Below are positions 12,772 to 21,274 of a stretch of DNA of 64,000 nt, piece by piece. Below the pieces are notes generated by a model. That model made no database searches. It was given only the letters and a program-made list of their open reading frames with translations, and was not told where the DNA came from. The position numbers and the translations under genes were made by a program. Source of the DNA: Periplaneta americana (taxonomy: Eukaryota; Arthropoda; Insecta; Blattodea; Blattidae); assembly GCF_040183065.1 (NCBI RefSeq), contig NC_091119.1, positions 65,644,392-65,708,391 on the forward strand, read 5' to 3'. Numbering within the stretch: the stretch's first letter is position 1; each line of letters starts with the position of its first letter.

Positions 12772-12843
12772 TTCCGGGGCCTGGTATCGATCCCGGGACC
12801 TCTGGTTGAACGTACCAGCGCTCTACCACTGAGCTACCCAGGA
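12772..12843 (-). pseudogene. tRNA-like SINE head, left arm
   Basis: Folds like a tRNA: acceptor TCCTGGG/CCCCGGA with one mismatch, D arm GCTC/GAGC around AGTGGTA, anticodon stem CTGGT/ACCAG and a TATCGAT-type T loop. The anticodon loop ACGTTCA lacks the usual U33 (it has C), so a working tRNA is unlikely. The A box (TAGCTCAGTGGTAGAGC) and B box resemble tRNA-Ala. Confidence 0.7.
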
Positions 12844-13274
12844 ACTCCACCCGACACCGTCTCAACTTTTCCCTTTATATCCACACAACTCGCGTGGGCT
12901 GACGAAACGCCAGAGACCCACAACGAGTGCACACAATCTCTGTGTGACTTGGAATTGTGGTTTTCTGTTAACGTACACAGTAACGTATATATTATGCAAA
13001 TCTAGTTTTTCAGGTGAAGCTCCCTGTAAAGCAGATTTGAATACCCGGCCCCGGAACAATTTTTCCCTTGAAATTATTCAAATCTGCTTTACAGGGAGCT
13101 TCACCTGAAAGACTAGATTTGCATAATATATACGTTACTGTTTACGTTAACAGAAAACCACAATTCCAAGTCACACAGAGATTGTGTGCACTCGTTGTGG
13201 GTCTCTGGCGTTTCGTCAGCCCACGCGAGTTGTGTGGATATAAAGGGAAAAGTTGAGACGGTGTCGGGTGGAGT

Positions 13275-13346
13275 TCCCGGGTAGCTCAGTGGTAGAGCGC
13301 TGGTACGTTCAACCAGAGGTCCCGGGATCGATACCCGGCCCCGGAA
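13275..13346 (+). pseudogene. tRNA-like SINE head, right arm
   Basis: Mirror copy of the left head: acceptor TCCCGGG/CCCCGGA, D arm GCTC/GAGC, anticodon loop ACGTTCA with C at position 33, and T arm CCGGG-ATCGATA-CCCGG. It is better paired than the left copy. The A and B boxes look intact, so Pol III transcription is possible. Decoding as a real tRNA is doubtful because U33 is absent. Confidence 0.7.
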
Positions 13347-13771
13347 CAATTTTTCCCTTGAAATTATTCAACTGATGTACTGTACCCTTATACTCTCATT
13401 GTTTCTCCATTATCTGTCGAATACAAAAAAACTGATCAATAGTCGATCTATTACGCCTAAAACCACACTGATGATCCCCAATAATTTCATCTACGTACGG
13501 AATTAATCTTCTCAAAAGAATATTGGACAAAATTTTGTACGACGTCAACAATAATAATGATAACCCTCAAAATTGTGGTAGACATTTTTCTGGTTATTAG
13601 CACGCTCTAAGTCACTTAATATTTGGTTTGGTTAAATAATTACGTAAATATGTTAAATTATTGGAATATGCTGCTTTAAAAGTATCAAAATCCTCTTTTA
13701 TTTGCAGTAAAAATTAAAATGTATGCAATGTGTTTATGTGAGTTATCATTATTTACCCCCGAAGTCTTCAA

Positions 13772-14980
13772 TTTTTAAAACAATTTTCTGATTCACCTGC
13801 AAATTCACAAATACGAGGCATTACTTCTTAGCCATCGATGTTATGTCAACTGAATGTTAAGACACTACCTAATTCTTACTAATGACAATTGGTCTTTGGA
13901 AGCAAAGAAGAAATGATATAGAAACAAAAAATGTAACTAAGAATGTGATGTATTTGATTAGTGTAATATTATTAATTTGTATGTAATGTACTAGAAGAAG
14001 ATCATGGATCCTTTCAAAGCCTCACATAAAGAGTTCTAAAATGGAACGTTAATGCGAATACAAGACTGACATTGTTTCACTTGAAACATTCTGAAGGCAT
14101 TTGTTTGAACATTATACGTGAGTAAATAACAATGAAGAGCCCTTGTCCAAAGGTAGGGAGGTTGGGATGGGCAGGGCGGAACTCGACATGCAGCCACCTC
14201 CTCGTGGTGAGTTCTGGGTTGTTTCAGTCCATAGTGAAGGAAACAAGCTAAGAGCTGCATTTTTACTAGAAATATGTACTTGCCGTCGTGTGCAGTATTT
14301 AATACCAGAACTAAATAAGTTTTTTAATGTTGCGTGTTAACACTGTGAATCGCAAGATCATTCAACAATTCTAGCAAGTGGTGTGTGTAAATACTTTTTG
14401 CCTACAGTGTTAAAACGTGTGGCATTTGTTCAAACGGAGACATTTGAAAGAGCAAAATATTTAAACTCAAAACCTCGGAGACAGCGAGGAGGAACAGTCG
14501 GTGATCAGCGCCACAGCGAAGAAAAAAGAAACTACGTACTACAACATACAGAGGTATGTATTGCCAAGGCTGGAAATACGCAGTCCTCGATCCGTCTCAA
14601 AGAGTGAAGAAATTATTCACTCTCTAACGCAACTCTACAATATTCTTCAGAACTCAACCCTAGCTACAGACCGATTATTTAGTCCTGACAGCGCAGCGAC
14701 GCGAAAGAGGAGAAGTAATAGGAGTAGTGGGGAGAGCTTCGGAGTAGAGATAAGGGCGAGCGGTCGGTAAAGGAATGTAGTACAGCCTAACTGTACTAGA
14801 AACATAGCGCTCTACCGCACGCACGACATGCTATCGCTCCGAAGGCAAGCGGTGACTAATCGAAATACCTCTAGGCGTAACTAAATGGACTCGCCTGACA
14901 TAGGCGCACATCTCCGGCGACTGTCAGGACTAGATAATCGTACTGTAATTAGTTTTTCGTTTTCAATATTCGTCCTTATA
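13772..14980. other. no recognisable feature
   Basis: Several short open frames (14143-14340, 14383-14607) show no family signature that I know. The 14480-14950 part is richer in G+C and purines than its surroundings and may be an old repeat. Confidence 0.5.
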
Positions 14981-14984
14981 TCAC

Positions 14985-15510
14985 GAAATAGATACTCGCT
15001 CACAACACCACATCATGCTCTCGATTCCTAAACACAGAACAATCTCCTACTCTTCATCTCTGCAGCTCATGTCTGGAACTCTCTGCTCCATCATGCCATA
15101 GACTGTCGGACATTATCTTGTTTCAAAAATAAGTCAAAATTGTACTTTTTTCAATTCAGATTCCCTTCAGTTATAAGCCCTTTTATCTGCAATATTTTTC
15201 TGAAACAAAGATTTCTTTTTCTCCCTTGTTTTTTTTTTTTTGGTCTCATGACCAGTAGATTCATTATCATAGTCTTTATTGCATTCCATTTGTTGTATTC
15301 TTCTTTACGTTTTCCTGTTAACTATTTGTAGTAACTGAGTTTTCTTTATTATATTCCAATCTTTAGATATATATTTTACTTTTTTTTCTACTATTGCAAT
15401 ATTTTCACTTTCTTTATTGTCGATTTTGTTATGGTATTATTTTTTGTAATATGTTAGTATTCTGTTCTTTAACTTTTCGTTAAATTTTACTGCTTGTTAT
15501 TATTATAACA
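14985..15510 (+). mobile_element. LINE 3'-end remnant (Jockey/CR1-like)
   Basis: One frame reads SAAHVWNSLLHHAIDCRTLS followed by CFKNKSKL (about 15060-15145). This is the usual C-terminal pattern 'A..WNSLP..I....SL..FK..L' of Jockey/CR1-type LINE polyproteins. An AT-rich 3' UTR follows. Only the very end of the element is present. Confidence 0.6.
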
Positions 15511-16480
15511 AACAAGCGTCACTTTAAATCGAAACATACATTCTCACCGAAAGTTTCAATGCTTTACAAAAATGCATAGGCCTATTATTTGTCACATTTC
15601 TAATGAAAATGATGTTACCATTTATACTTTATGTTTTGCACTAGTATTCGAGAGATATATGTAAATACATAATAATTTTATTAAGTATCCAAATCGCAGA
15701 ATGAAAGTTCATATTCTGAATTACTGATAATCACAAAATTAATAATTTATTATGAATAATGCATAGCACGTTTTCAGTAGGTAGATGTAAATAAATTAAC
15801 ATGCAGTTGTATCTTATAGGTACAAGGTTATGACTGGTCTCAAGTATTTGTTTTACGTTGTTTCTGCATTTTATTCTTCAGTGTATTGAGTGTATGCATA
15901 GTGTGATTGAATAATTAGGGTATTTGTATGTCTATTTAGCTGTGTTTAGCCTATACCGCTAATTTTGTTGTTTCAAAAAATGACCTCTAACAGAATGATA
16001 AGCCTGTGTGTGAACATCTATGTAAATGTGTGTATATATGCGATAACAAAATTACATTATTGTAATTTTACAAGATGACCTCGAAAATATACGATATGTT
16101 ATGTAATAAGTTAGACAAGTGTCACTGTGCATGAACAGGGTTTGTTCATACCTAAAAAGTATGTAATGTGAATAGTTTAACTTATAACTGTCCGAAAATT
16201 CTGTTCTGTTTATTATTGCACGGTTAAATAGCATAAGAAACTGTTGATTTAGAAGTGTATGATTTTTATTTGACACAATAGTGGTCGGTTTCGCAATAAA
16301 TTTATAATGATTGACAATGTAGCAGAGGAAAAATGTTCTTAACATCAGTATAAAACTGAAAAAAGACACTTTTTTCACATAAAAACCCTATTTTACATGA
16401 GTATATTAGTGTTAAAATTTTCAATCAACTTGATATAATATAATATAAATACATTTTTAACATTTTTTTTCTGTCGATGT
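15511..16480. other. no recognisable feature
   Basis: AT-rich sequence; the frame at 16052-16378 (-) is low complexity and has no known motif. Confidence 0.6.
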
Positions 16481-17545
16481 AAAGGCTGGTTCACAATAAA
16501 CCGGAAAAGAGAATCGGAACGAAAACGAAAACGGTAAATTTGTTAAAATGTGTACATTTAAATGTGAGCATTCACGATTAACGAAAAGCTTGCCTGAGCC
16601 CAGGATCGGGAACGGAGGGTTGGCCAAGTTTCAACTTTGGCGATCACGTTTCCGATCACAGCCCACTAGATTCATTCTATTGCCATCTAAAAGCTATTTT
16701 GTCGTCGTATATTTTGTAGCAAGAAGACCGTGACATAACCTATGCATTATTTTGTTCTGTGCTGTGCATCATGGAGCAAGTTTTATTTGATGAGATTCTA
16801 ATATTGAGTGTTGAGGAAAATCCTCACGTTTACGATAAGCGGCGCGCCTCGTATAAAGATGAGAAAATGAAGGAGAATACGTGGCTTTCAATAGCTGCAT
16901 CTTTGAACACCGATCGTAAGTGAATCATATTTCTCTCTTACTTCAAAATTCCAACCTTGTGCACACAAAATAAATTATTGGCACTGAAAAGTGCCTTTTC
17001 GTAAATATAATGCTGCGCATTAGACAAACGCAGACAAATTTGCTCTTTTTAGTATTTTATGACATAATTTGGTAGGTGCAATCCGTGTTCTAAAATTTTC
17101 CCTTTTATTACTGTATTGGTTGTATTACACACTACATATTCATGCTTCAATTCAATAACTACTGTTGTGTTCATTTTTGTTCTATTACAAATGTTTCTTC
17201 TCTCATTATTTTACGTTATGGTAGACTTAAAATAGGTTGTGATAATAAAGAGGCATGGGCATATTTATAGTACCGTACCTAATGAAATGTTTCAGTTGAA
17301 ATTTCGAAGTTGGTTAACCTGTGTTTATGTTGGCTGCCTTGTACTCATGAGAGAACGCCATTGGTCAATTATACACAACATCAGAATGCGTAATATCGAC
17401 TTTACATATCGTTATTGACATGCATATCGATATGCATATCGTCTACGTTCTCGGTTTATTGTAAATAAAAAATTTTCATATTCACGTCATCTGCTTCTCG
17501 TTTTCATTCTGGTTCTCGTTCCCGGTTTATTGTGAACCAGCCTTT
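16481..17545. mobile_element. non-autonomous PIF/Harbinger-like TIR element with a MADF exon
   Basis: The ends are inverted repeats: GGCTGGTTCACAATAAACCG starts near 16484 and its complement ends near 17542. A second echo of the terminal motif lies at 17451-17464. TA flanks both sides (16480-16481 and 17545-17546 by one alignment), although a TWA duplication cannot be excluded. The interior holds a MADF coding exon. PIF/Harbinger transposons typically carry a Myb/SANT/MADF-like second gene. No DDE transposase is visible, so this copy cannot move by itself. Confidence 0.65.
16771..16923 (+). CDS. MADF-domain (Myb/SANT-like) first exon, partial
   Basis: A 50-codon frame starting MEQVLFDEILILSVEENPHV and continuing with YDKRRASYKD and ENTWLSIAASL. 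It matches the MADF pattern: a hydrophobic helix, then P.LYD....Y+D, then W..IA..L. MADF domains bind DNA. In PIF/Harbinger elements such a protein helps the transposase to act. A strong splice donor GTAAGT lies at 16916-16921, just before the in-frame stop, so the original exon probably ended at codon 49 and continued in exons that this copy has lost. The start is the first ATG in the frame. Confidence 0.6.
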   Translation: MEQVLFDEILILSVEENPHVYDKRRASYKDEKMKENTWLSIAASLNTDRK

Positions 17546-17915
17546 ATGAATAAGAGAAATGTAAACTTACTTTTACGACAGTTACAACTAGTAACACAAA
17601 TACATGAGAAGTCTACATCAATCATAAAAGCAAGCGCTTAATGATACAAAATACATAAAAAAATAATATCTATAAATACAAAACATAATTGAATAACAAT
17701 AACATAGAATTTGACATGAAATAATACATATAGCGTCCATAAGTCAACAAATATTATTATACATACTAGAGCAATGTGGAATATACAGATATAATCATAC
17801 AAACAAATATTTCATACCCAAGTAAATTTGTAATTTACACACACCCTTTTATAGCATAGCATAGATGGACAATTCTTATTAGTTTAGGGTTAAAATTTTT
17901 AAATAATACACACAA
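17546..17915. other. no recognisable feature
   Basis: AT-rich sequence; may include the 3' UTR of the adjacent LINE fragment. Confidence 0.5.
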
Positions 17916-17919
17916 TACA

Positions 17920-18670
17920 AGAACAATATTGACACTTACAATTTTCCATTGATGTTGTTAATAAAATTAATGAATATTTTGCGACAACAATTTCTACTGA
18001 AAATGTACAATGGCTTATTGTAGCTCATATTACAATTATTTAGGTGCATTTCAATGCTGTATCGTTTATATCCATAAAGTGGGCAATCAAATAACAAATG
18101 TTCTACTGTTTGTTCACTTCCACAAACGTATTCATTTCCGTTCTCTACATTAATATGAAAGCTCCTGAAATATGAAAGAAATTTACCATGGCCGGATACA
18201 AACTGTGTGAGTATGAAATCAGGTATAAATAATGTGCACTTTAAGCGGCTATGTACATAGAATAAATAAGAAGAATAAATCTCTTGTGGTTGAGCCATTA
18301 TTACTATTCTTCCACTGTGAATTCCACCTATTTACTCGTATTATTTGTTTTTTATACTCAGCCTTTGCACGAGATAAAGGACACTTTTTGTATGCAAAAT
18401 CACCTCCGCTGGATGCTGCTAATTTCGTCAGTTCATCAGCTCTTTCATTTCCAGTGTGAGCATCATGTCCCTTTATCCAAGAGAGACAAGCATGGTTATT
18501 ATATCTTGAGAGTTTGGTTCTTATTTCTGCGGCTATCGGGTTTAAATTGAATTTATCTTTAATAGAGAGCAATGCTGCTTGAGAATCTGAATGTATATGT
18601 GAATCAGTTCTGTAGTCTATGCATCATATAACTGCTTGTTAATGTCCAATATATTTTTATTCACAAAATT
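17920..18670 (-). mobile_element. LINE fragment: RNase H domain and C-terminus
   Basis: Read on the - strand. IHIHSDSQAAL (about 18605), LSWIKGHDAHTGNERADELT (about 18470) and KLAASSGG are RNase H motifs of I/LOA/R1-like LINEs. They are followed by a Cys/His segment, QFVSGHGKFLSYF...CGSEQTVEHLLFDCP, that commonly closes such ORFs. One frame change separates the two halves (near 18270). The element is 5'-truncated and dead. Confidence 0.8.
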
Positions 18671-18959
18671 GATAATTTCAAGTGATGTAAATGTTAGCCT
18701 TCCTCGGTGATGTAGCTGTTACCAAGATTCGGGGCCGAGGCGGTAGGTATTAAAAGATGACAAAATCGTAATGACTTCTTCCAGAAGGATAGCAAACACG
18801 AAGGATGTATAATAGTAGCTCGTAAACGAACCCTGTCCCTATGAAGAGAGCTACAGGAAAAATAAGTGGGCCATTTTCCACTCACACAGAAATTTGAAAG
18901 CTGCATAATGACCGATACCAGAAGCCTCAGTTCACATGAGCTTCCCCCACTCTTCACCT

Positions 18960-20105
18960 CTCAATGTATCCATTTATAACATACCTAAATTCCTTGGGTG
19001 GTTGCCTCAGCCTTAACATCATTGTGTTTATGTCAAAAGTTTCCCGTCCCGTAATAATGAAATTATATTTACTAAGGTTCGTGACTATCTGGCTTGTCTT
19101 GGTTGGAGTTCATGTACATCCTTGATGTCAGTCATCAGATTGGTGGACACGTAACAGTGGGAATATGATACTGCCATTTATTTGTTTTATGGATGTAAGT
19201 GCTGAGAGAGGAATACGCTATTATGCCCTTTATTGAGAGCCTAATATTAGTATAAATAAAGATTAGTAGCAGCCTGAGACAAGTTTTATTTCGAAATGTA
19301 ACAAATGAAAAAAGATATTCAAGCTAGCTATTCTTGTGAGGGTTATTGTGTGTTATAGACTGTCTTCATTCCGTATGTTATTAAAGATTCCAATTTGAAT
19401 TTTATATTACTTGAGCTCAGTTGACAAATTTTACGTAAATAAATCCAAAATTTTTTTGTAAATGATATTCTAAACTTCTTTTTAACAAAGCTTAAGTGAT
19501 TTCAAAAGTATCATGACTTTTGAATAAAACCCATGTACTGGGACTGTATATTAAATTACATTTTATCTCTGTAAACGTTTATTGGGTGTAACTATGAATG
19601 CAATAGAGAATTTCCCAACATTCTGAGAAGTTTAGAACTGTAAATGGTCTGAGGTGTGGACCTGGCAGTATTAATGGTTAAAATTTTAAATTAGTATCAA
19701 TTAATTTTCACATAAATAAGCCCCATTATTTTTTAAAATGAAATGGTGCTTTTATTTTATGTAAAACGTATTTTTAACAAAGCTTAGTGACATAAAAAGT
19801 GCCCTGAATAACACCCATGTATGTCCAATTGAATTGCATTTCTGAACTTGAGTACATTCAAGGTGGGATTCATTACGCCTACTACTAGTGATAACAGATA
19901 GTGCTGTACTGACCGGCATGTAATGGGTGTTTTTATGTTAAGTAAAAAAAAAAAAATTATTTACCATTTAAAACATATTTTGTGAAACAGCTTAATTTAA
20001 ATAAGATCCCATCAAGTTTTCACAATAGCAGCACATTTGTCTTATGAATCTTGAAGTGTGTGTATCTGCAAGACTTTAGTGTTTTTCAATCATTCTTTTG
20101 TATAC
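18960..20105. other. AT-rich, faint tandem similarity
   Basis: No gene seen. Blocks near 19480-19545 and 19770-19825 share TTTTTAACAAAGCTTA followed by ATAA(A/C)ACCCATGTA at similar spacing. This suggests an old tandem duplication with a unit of about 290 bases. Confidence 0.4.
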
Positions 20106-21060
20106 AGAGTGATTCACGAAGTTTTACCACCACTTTGGGAGAGCCTTCTTGAGGTAAAGTGGAGCAAAAAATGTAAATAAAAAAATAGGGTCCGACTTAT
20201 AGTTAAGTCGCTACAGTTTATTGAAAATTTAAAATTAGAGGCAGAATTTAATATCACTACAAAAAACACGAAAAATGAATACAGTTCCCAGTTTTGTAAC
20301 TGCTTACTTGTTAGAAACTTCATTCTGCTCTTCAACTCTTAGTTTTACAAGAGATTTTCAAACATGTCTCCTTCTACCTCCACACACTTGGTCGCACAAT
20401 TGAAGGGTACACAGGAAAGACGATCAAGGTCCATCAAAAATCGAAATTGAGTTAATAATGCTATCTTATAGCGGAAAGAAAGTACTATCATGTGGTCTAT
20501 CTAGTAATAAGAAATCATCGTTCTTGACATTCCACTATGTCAATTTCTATTAAATACACACATAACAAAGTATTAAGTGCTTAAACTTTAAAATTCGTTT
20601 TTTTTTCGAAACTTCCTAAAATGGACCTTGATCGTTACTCCCGTGTACCCTTCAATTATGAATCACTCGCATCACATTCCTTAACTTATCAGGACTGTTC
20701 CTGATGATTGCGGCGGCATCCATAATGCACACAATTTATTTTTCGCGTGTGTTTACCTTAATCTGGTACACAAGATCATCCACCCCCATAAGCAAAATTA
20801 AGGGGTGTCAAATTTGGGGACCTGGCTGGCCAGGGATAAGGACTTCCGCAACTAATCCAACAGTGTGGGAAATACTGGTTTAGATAGTATCTCACAGCAA
20901 GGGTGAAATGAGCAGGCTCTACATTAAGTGGAAGTGTATATGAAGTCTCGTTGCAAGACGAACATCATCTAGTAATTGTGGAAATTCATTTTGTAGAAAG
21001 TGTAGGTACATGTTACCAGTTATGTTATCGAGTAAAATTAATGGTTCTATCAGCTGATCA
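20106..21060 (-). mobile_element. decayed Tc1/mariner-superfamily DDE transposon (DUF4817/DDE_3 type)
   Basis: On the - strand, pieces of the C-terminal half of a transposase common in insects can be read: DNITGNMYLHFLQNEFPQLL (about 21030), then VDDLVYQIKVNTREK (about 20775), IRNSPDKLRN and, after skipping a MITE, VIHNCATKCVEVEGDMFENL (about 20375) before a stop. The catalytic HDGAPAH-like block is lost. A terminal-looking motif GTGATTCACGAAG lies at 20110. The 5' half is missing. It ends about 60 bases before a WDTC1 exon. Confidence 0.75.
20402..20653. mobile_element. 252-bp MITE with AATT duplication, inside the DDE transposon
   Basis: Inverted ends GAAGGGTACAC and a further CGATCAAGGTCCAT block on both sides (about 37 bases, few mismatches), flanked by AATT (20398-20401 and 20654-20657). 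Ignoring the MITE and one AATT restores the host transposase frame across the site, which fixes the boundaries. Confidence 0.85.
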
Positions 21061-21119
21061 TTCAAAATGCCTGCTGATCAATTCAGACTATTAGAAAAGT
21101 AACCCAAATTGTGTTCCAG

Positions 21120-21274
21120 ACTGGCGAGATGTTTGTATGAGCTGCAATGGGTACAAGAGGCTTCAGATTGTATGCAGGCCTTCAAGAACAAATTCCCTGA
21201 TCATGTCCATAGCCATGCTTGCAAAGCTCTTGTCAAAGACATTGAAACAGCTAGTGCCTCAAAACCAGATTTTG
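21120..21274 (+). CDS. WDTC1: WDTC1 exon (TPR end)
   Basis: Acceptor TTCCAG ends at 21119 and donor GTAAGT starts at 21275. Encodes LARCLYELQWVQEASDCMQA through ASKPDFG. It starts after the last base of a split codon and ends one base into the next codon (phase 1), completed by the exon at 25364. Confidence 0.93.

Larger units (their letters stand above)
12704..13369. mobile_element. 666-bp palindrome with divergent tRNA-like heads (SINE dimer)
   Basis: A near-perfect inverted repeat with arms of about 290 bases around a short centre near 13060. It is flanked by a 12-bp direct repeat AACTGATGTACT (12692-12703 and 13370-13381) within the LINE. Each outer arm carries a tRNA-like sequence, on the - strand at 12773-12843 and on the + strand at 13275-13345. 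The centre carries a third fragment of the tRNA 3' end on the + strand. This pattern is expected if the source was a head-to-tail array of a tRNA-plus-spacer unit of about 300 bases, part of which was inverted. The identical reading frames at 12862-13059 and 13068-13256 are a result of the palindrome. Confidence 0.85.
11582..13552 (-). mobile_element. RTE-like LINE, 5'-truncated, with an insertion
   Basis: The 3' half of a second RTE-like family, read on the - strand and flanked by a 10-bp direct repeat AATAATGATA (11572-11581 and 13553-13562). It encodes RT motifs (CGFRRNRSTID near 13480-13440, then [11 protein letters not shown] near 12400), a [11 protein letters not shown] block, and the C-terminal LRWAGHVTRMGES region near 11830. 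The 3' tail is a TATG/TATA simple repeat at 11582-11600. Several stops interrupt it. The RT coding is split by the palindrome at 12704-13369. I recall very similar protein fragments as typical of cockroach genomes; that is memory, not a search. Confidence 0.85.
11559..13766. mobile_element. 227-bp MITE interrupted by a LINE
   Basis: The left end (GACCTCGGGGG, 11559) and right end (reverse complement GACTTCGGGGG, ending 13766) are inverted repeats. A 5-bp direct repeat TTCAA flanks both (11554-11558 and 13767-13771). The left part is 11559-11581 and the right part is 13563-13766. When the LINE between them is ignored, the inverted repeat grows from 23 to about 27 bases, which strongly supports the reconstruction. 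Superfamily not identified; a 5-bp duplication does not fit the commonest groups. Confidence 0.75.

Noticed and set aside
12862-13256. Two identical reading frames on opposite strands
   Set aside because: They are the mirror arms of the palindrome, within SINE-type spacer sequence, not a gene pair.
13275-13346. Functional tRNA gene
   Set aside because: Folds well but lacks U33, has an acceptor mismatch, and lies in a mobile palindrome; treated as a tRNA-like SINE head.
18694-18957. 87-codon frame starting MKSGGSSCELRLLV
   Set aside because: No known motif or splice context; looks like part of an old dispersed repeat, but I cannot show it from one copy.
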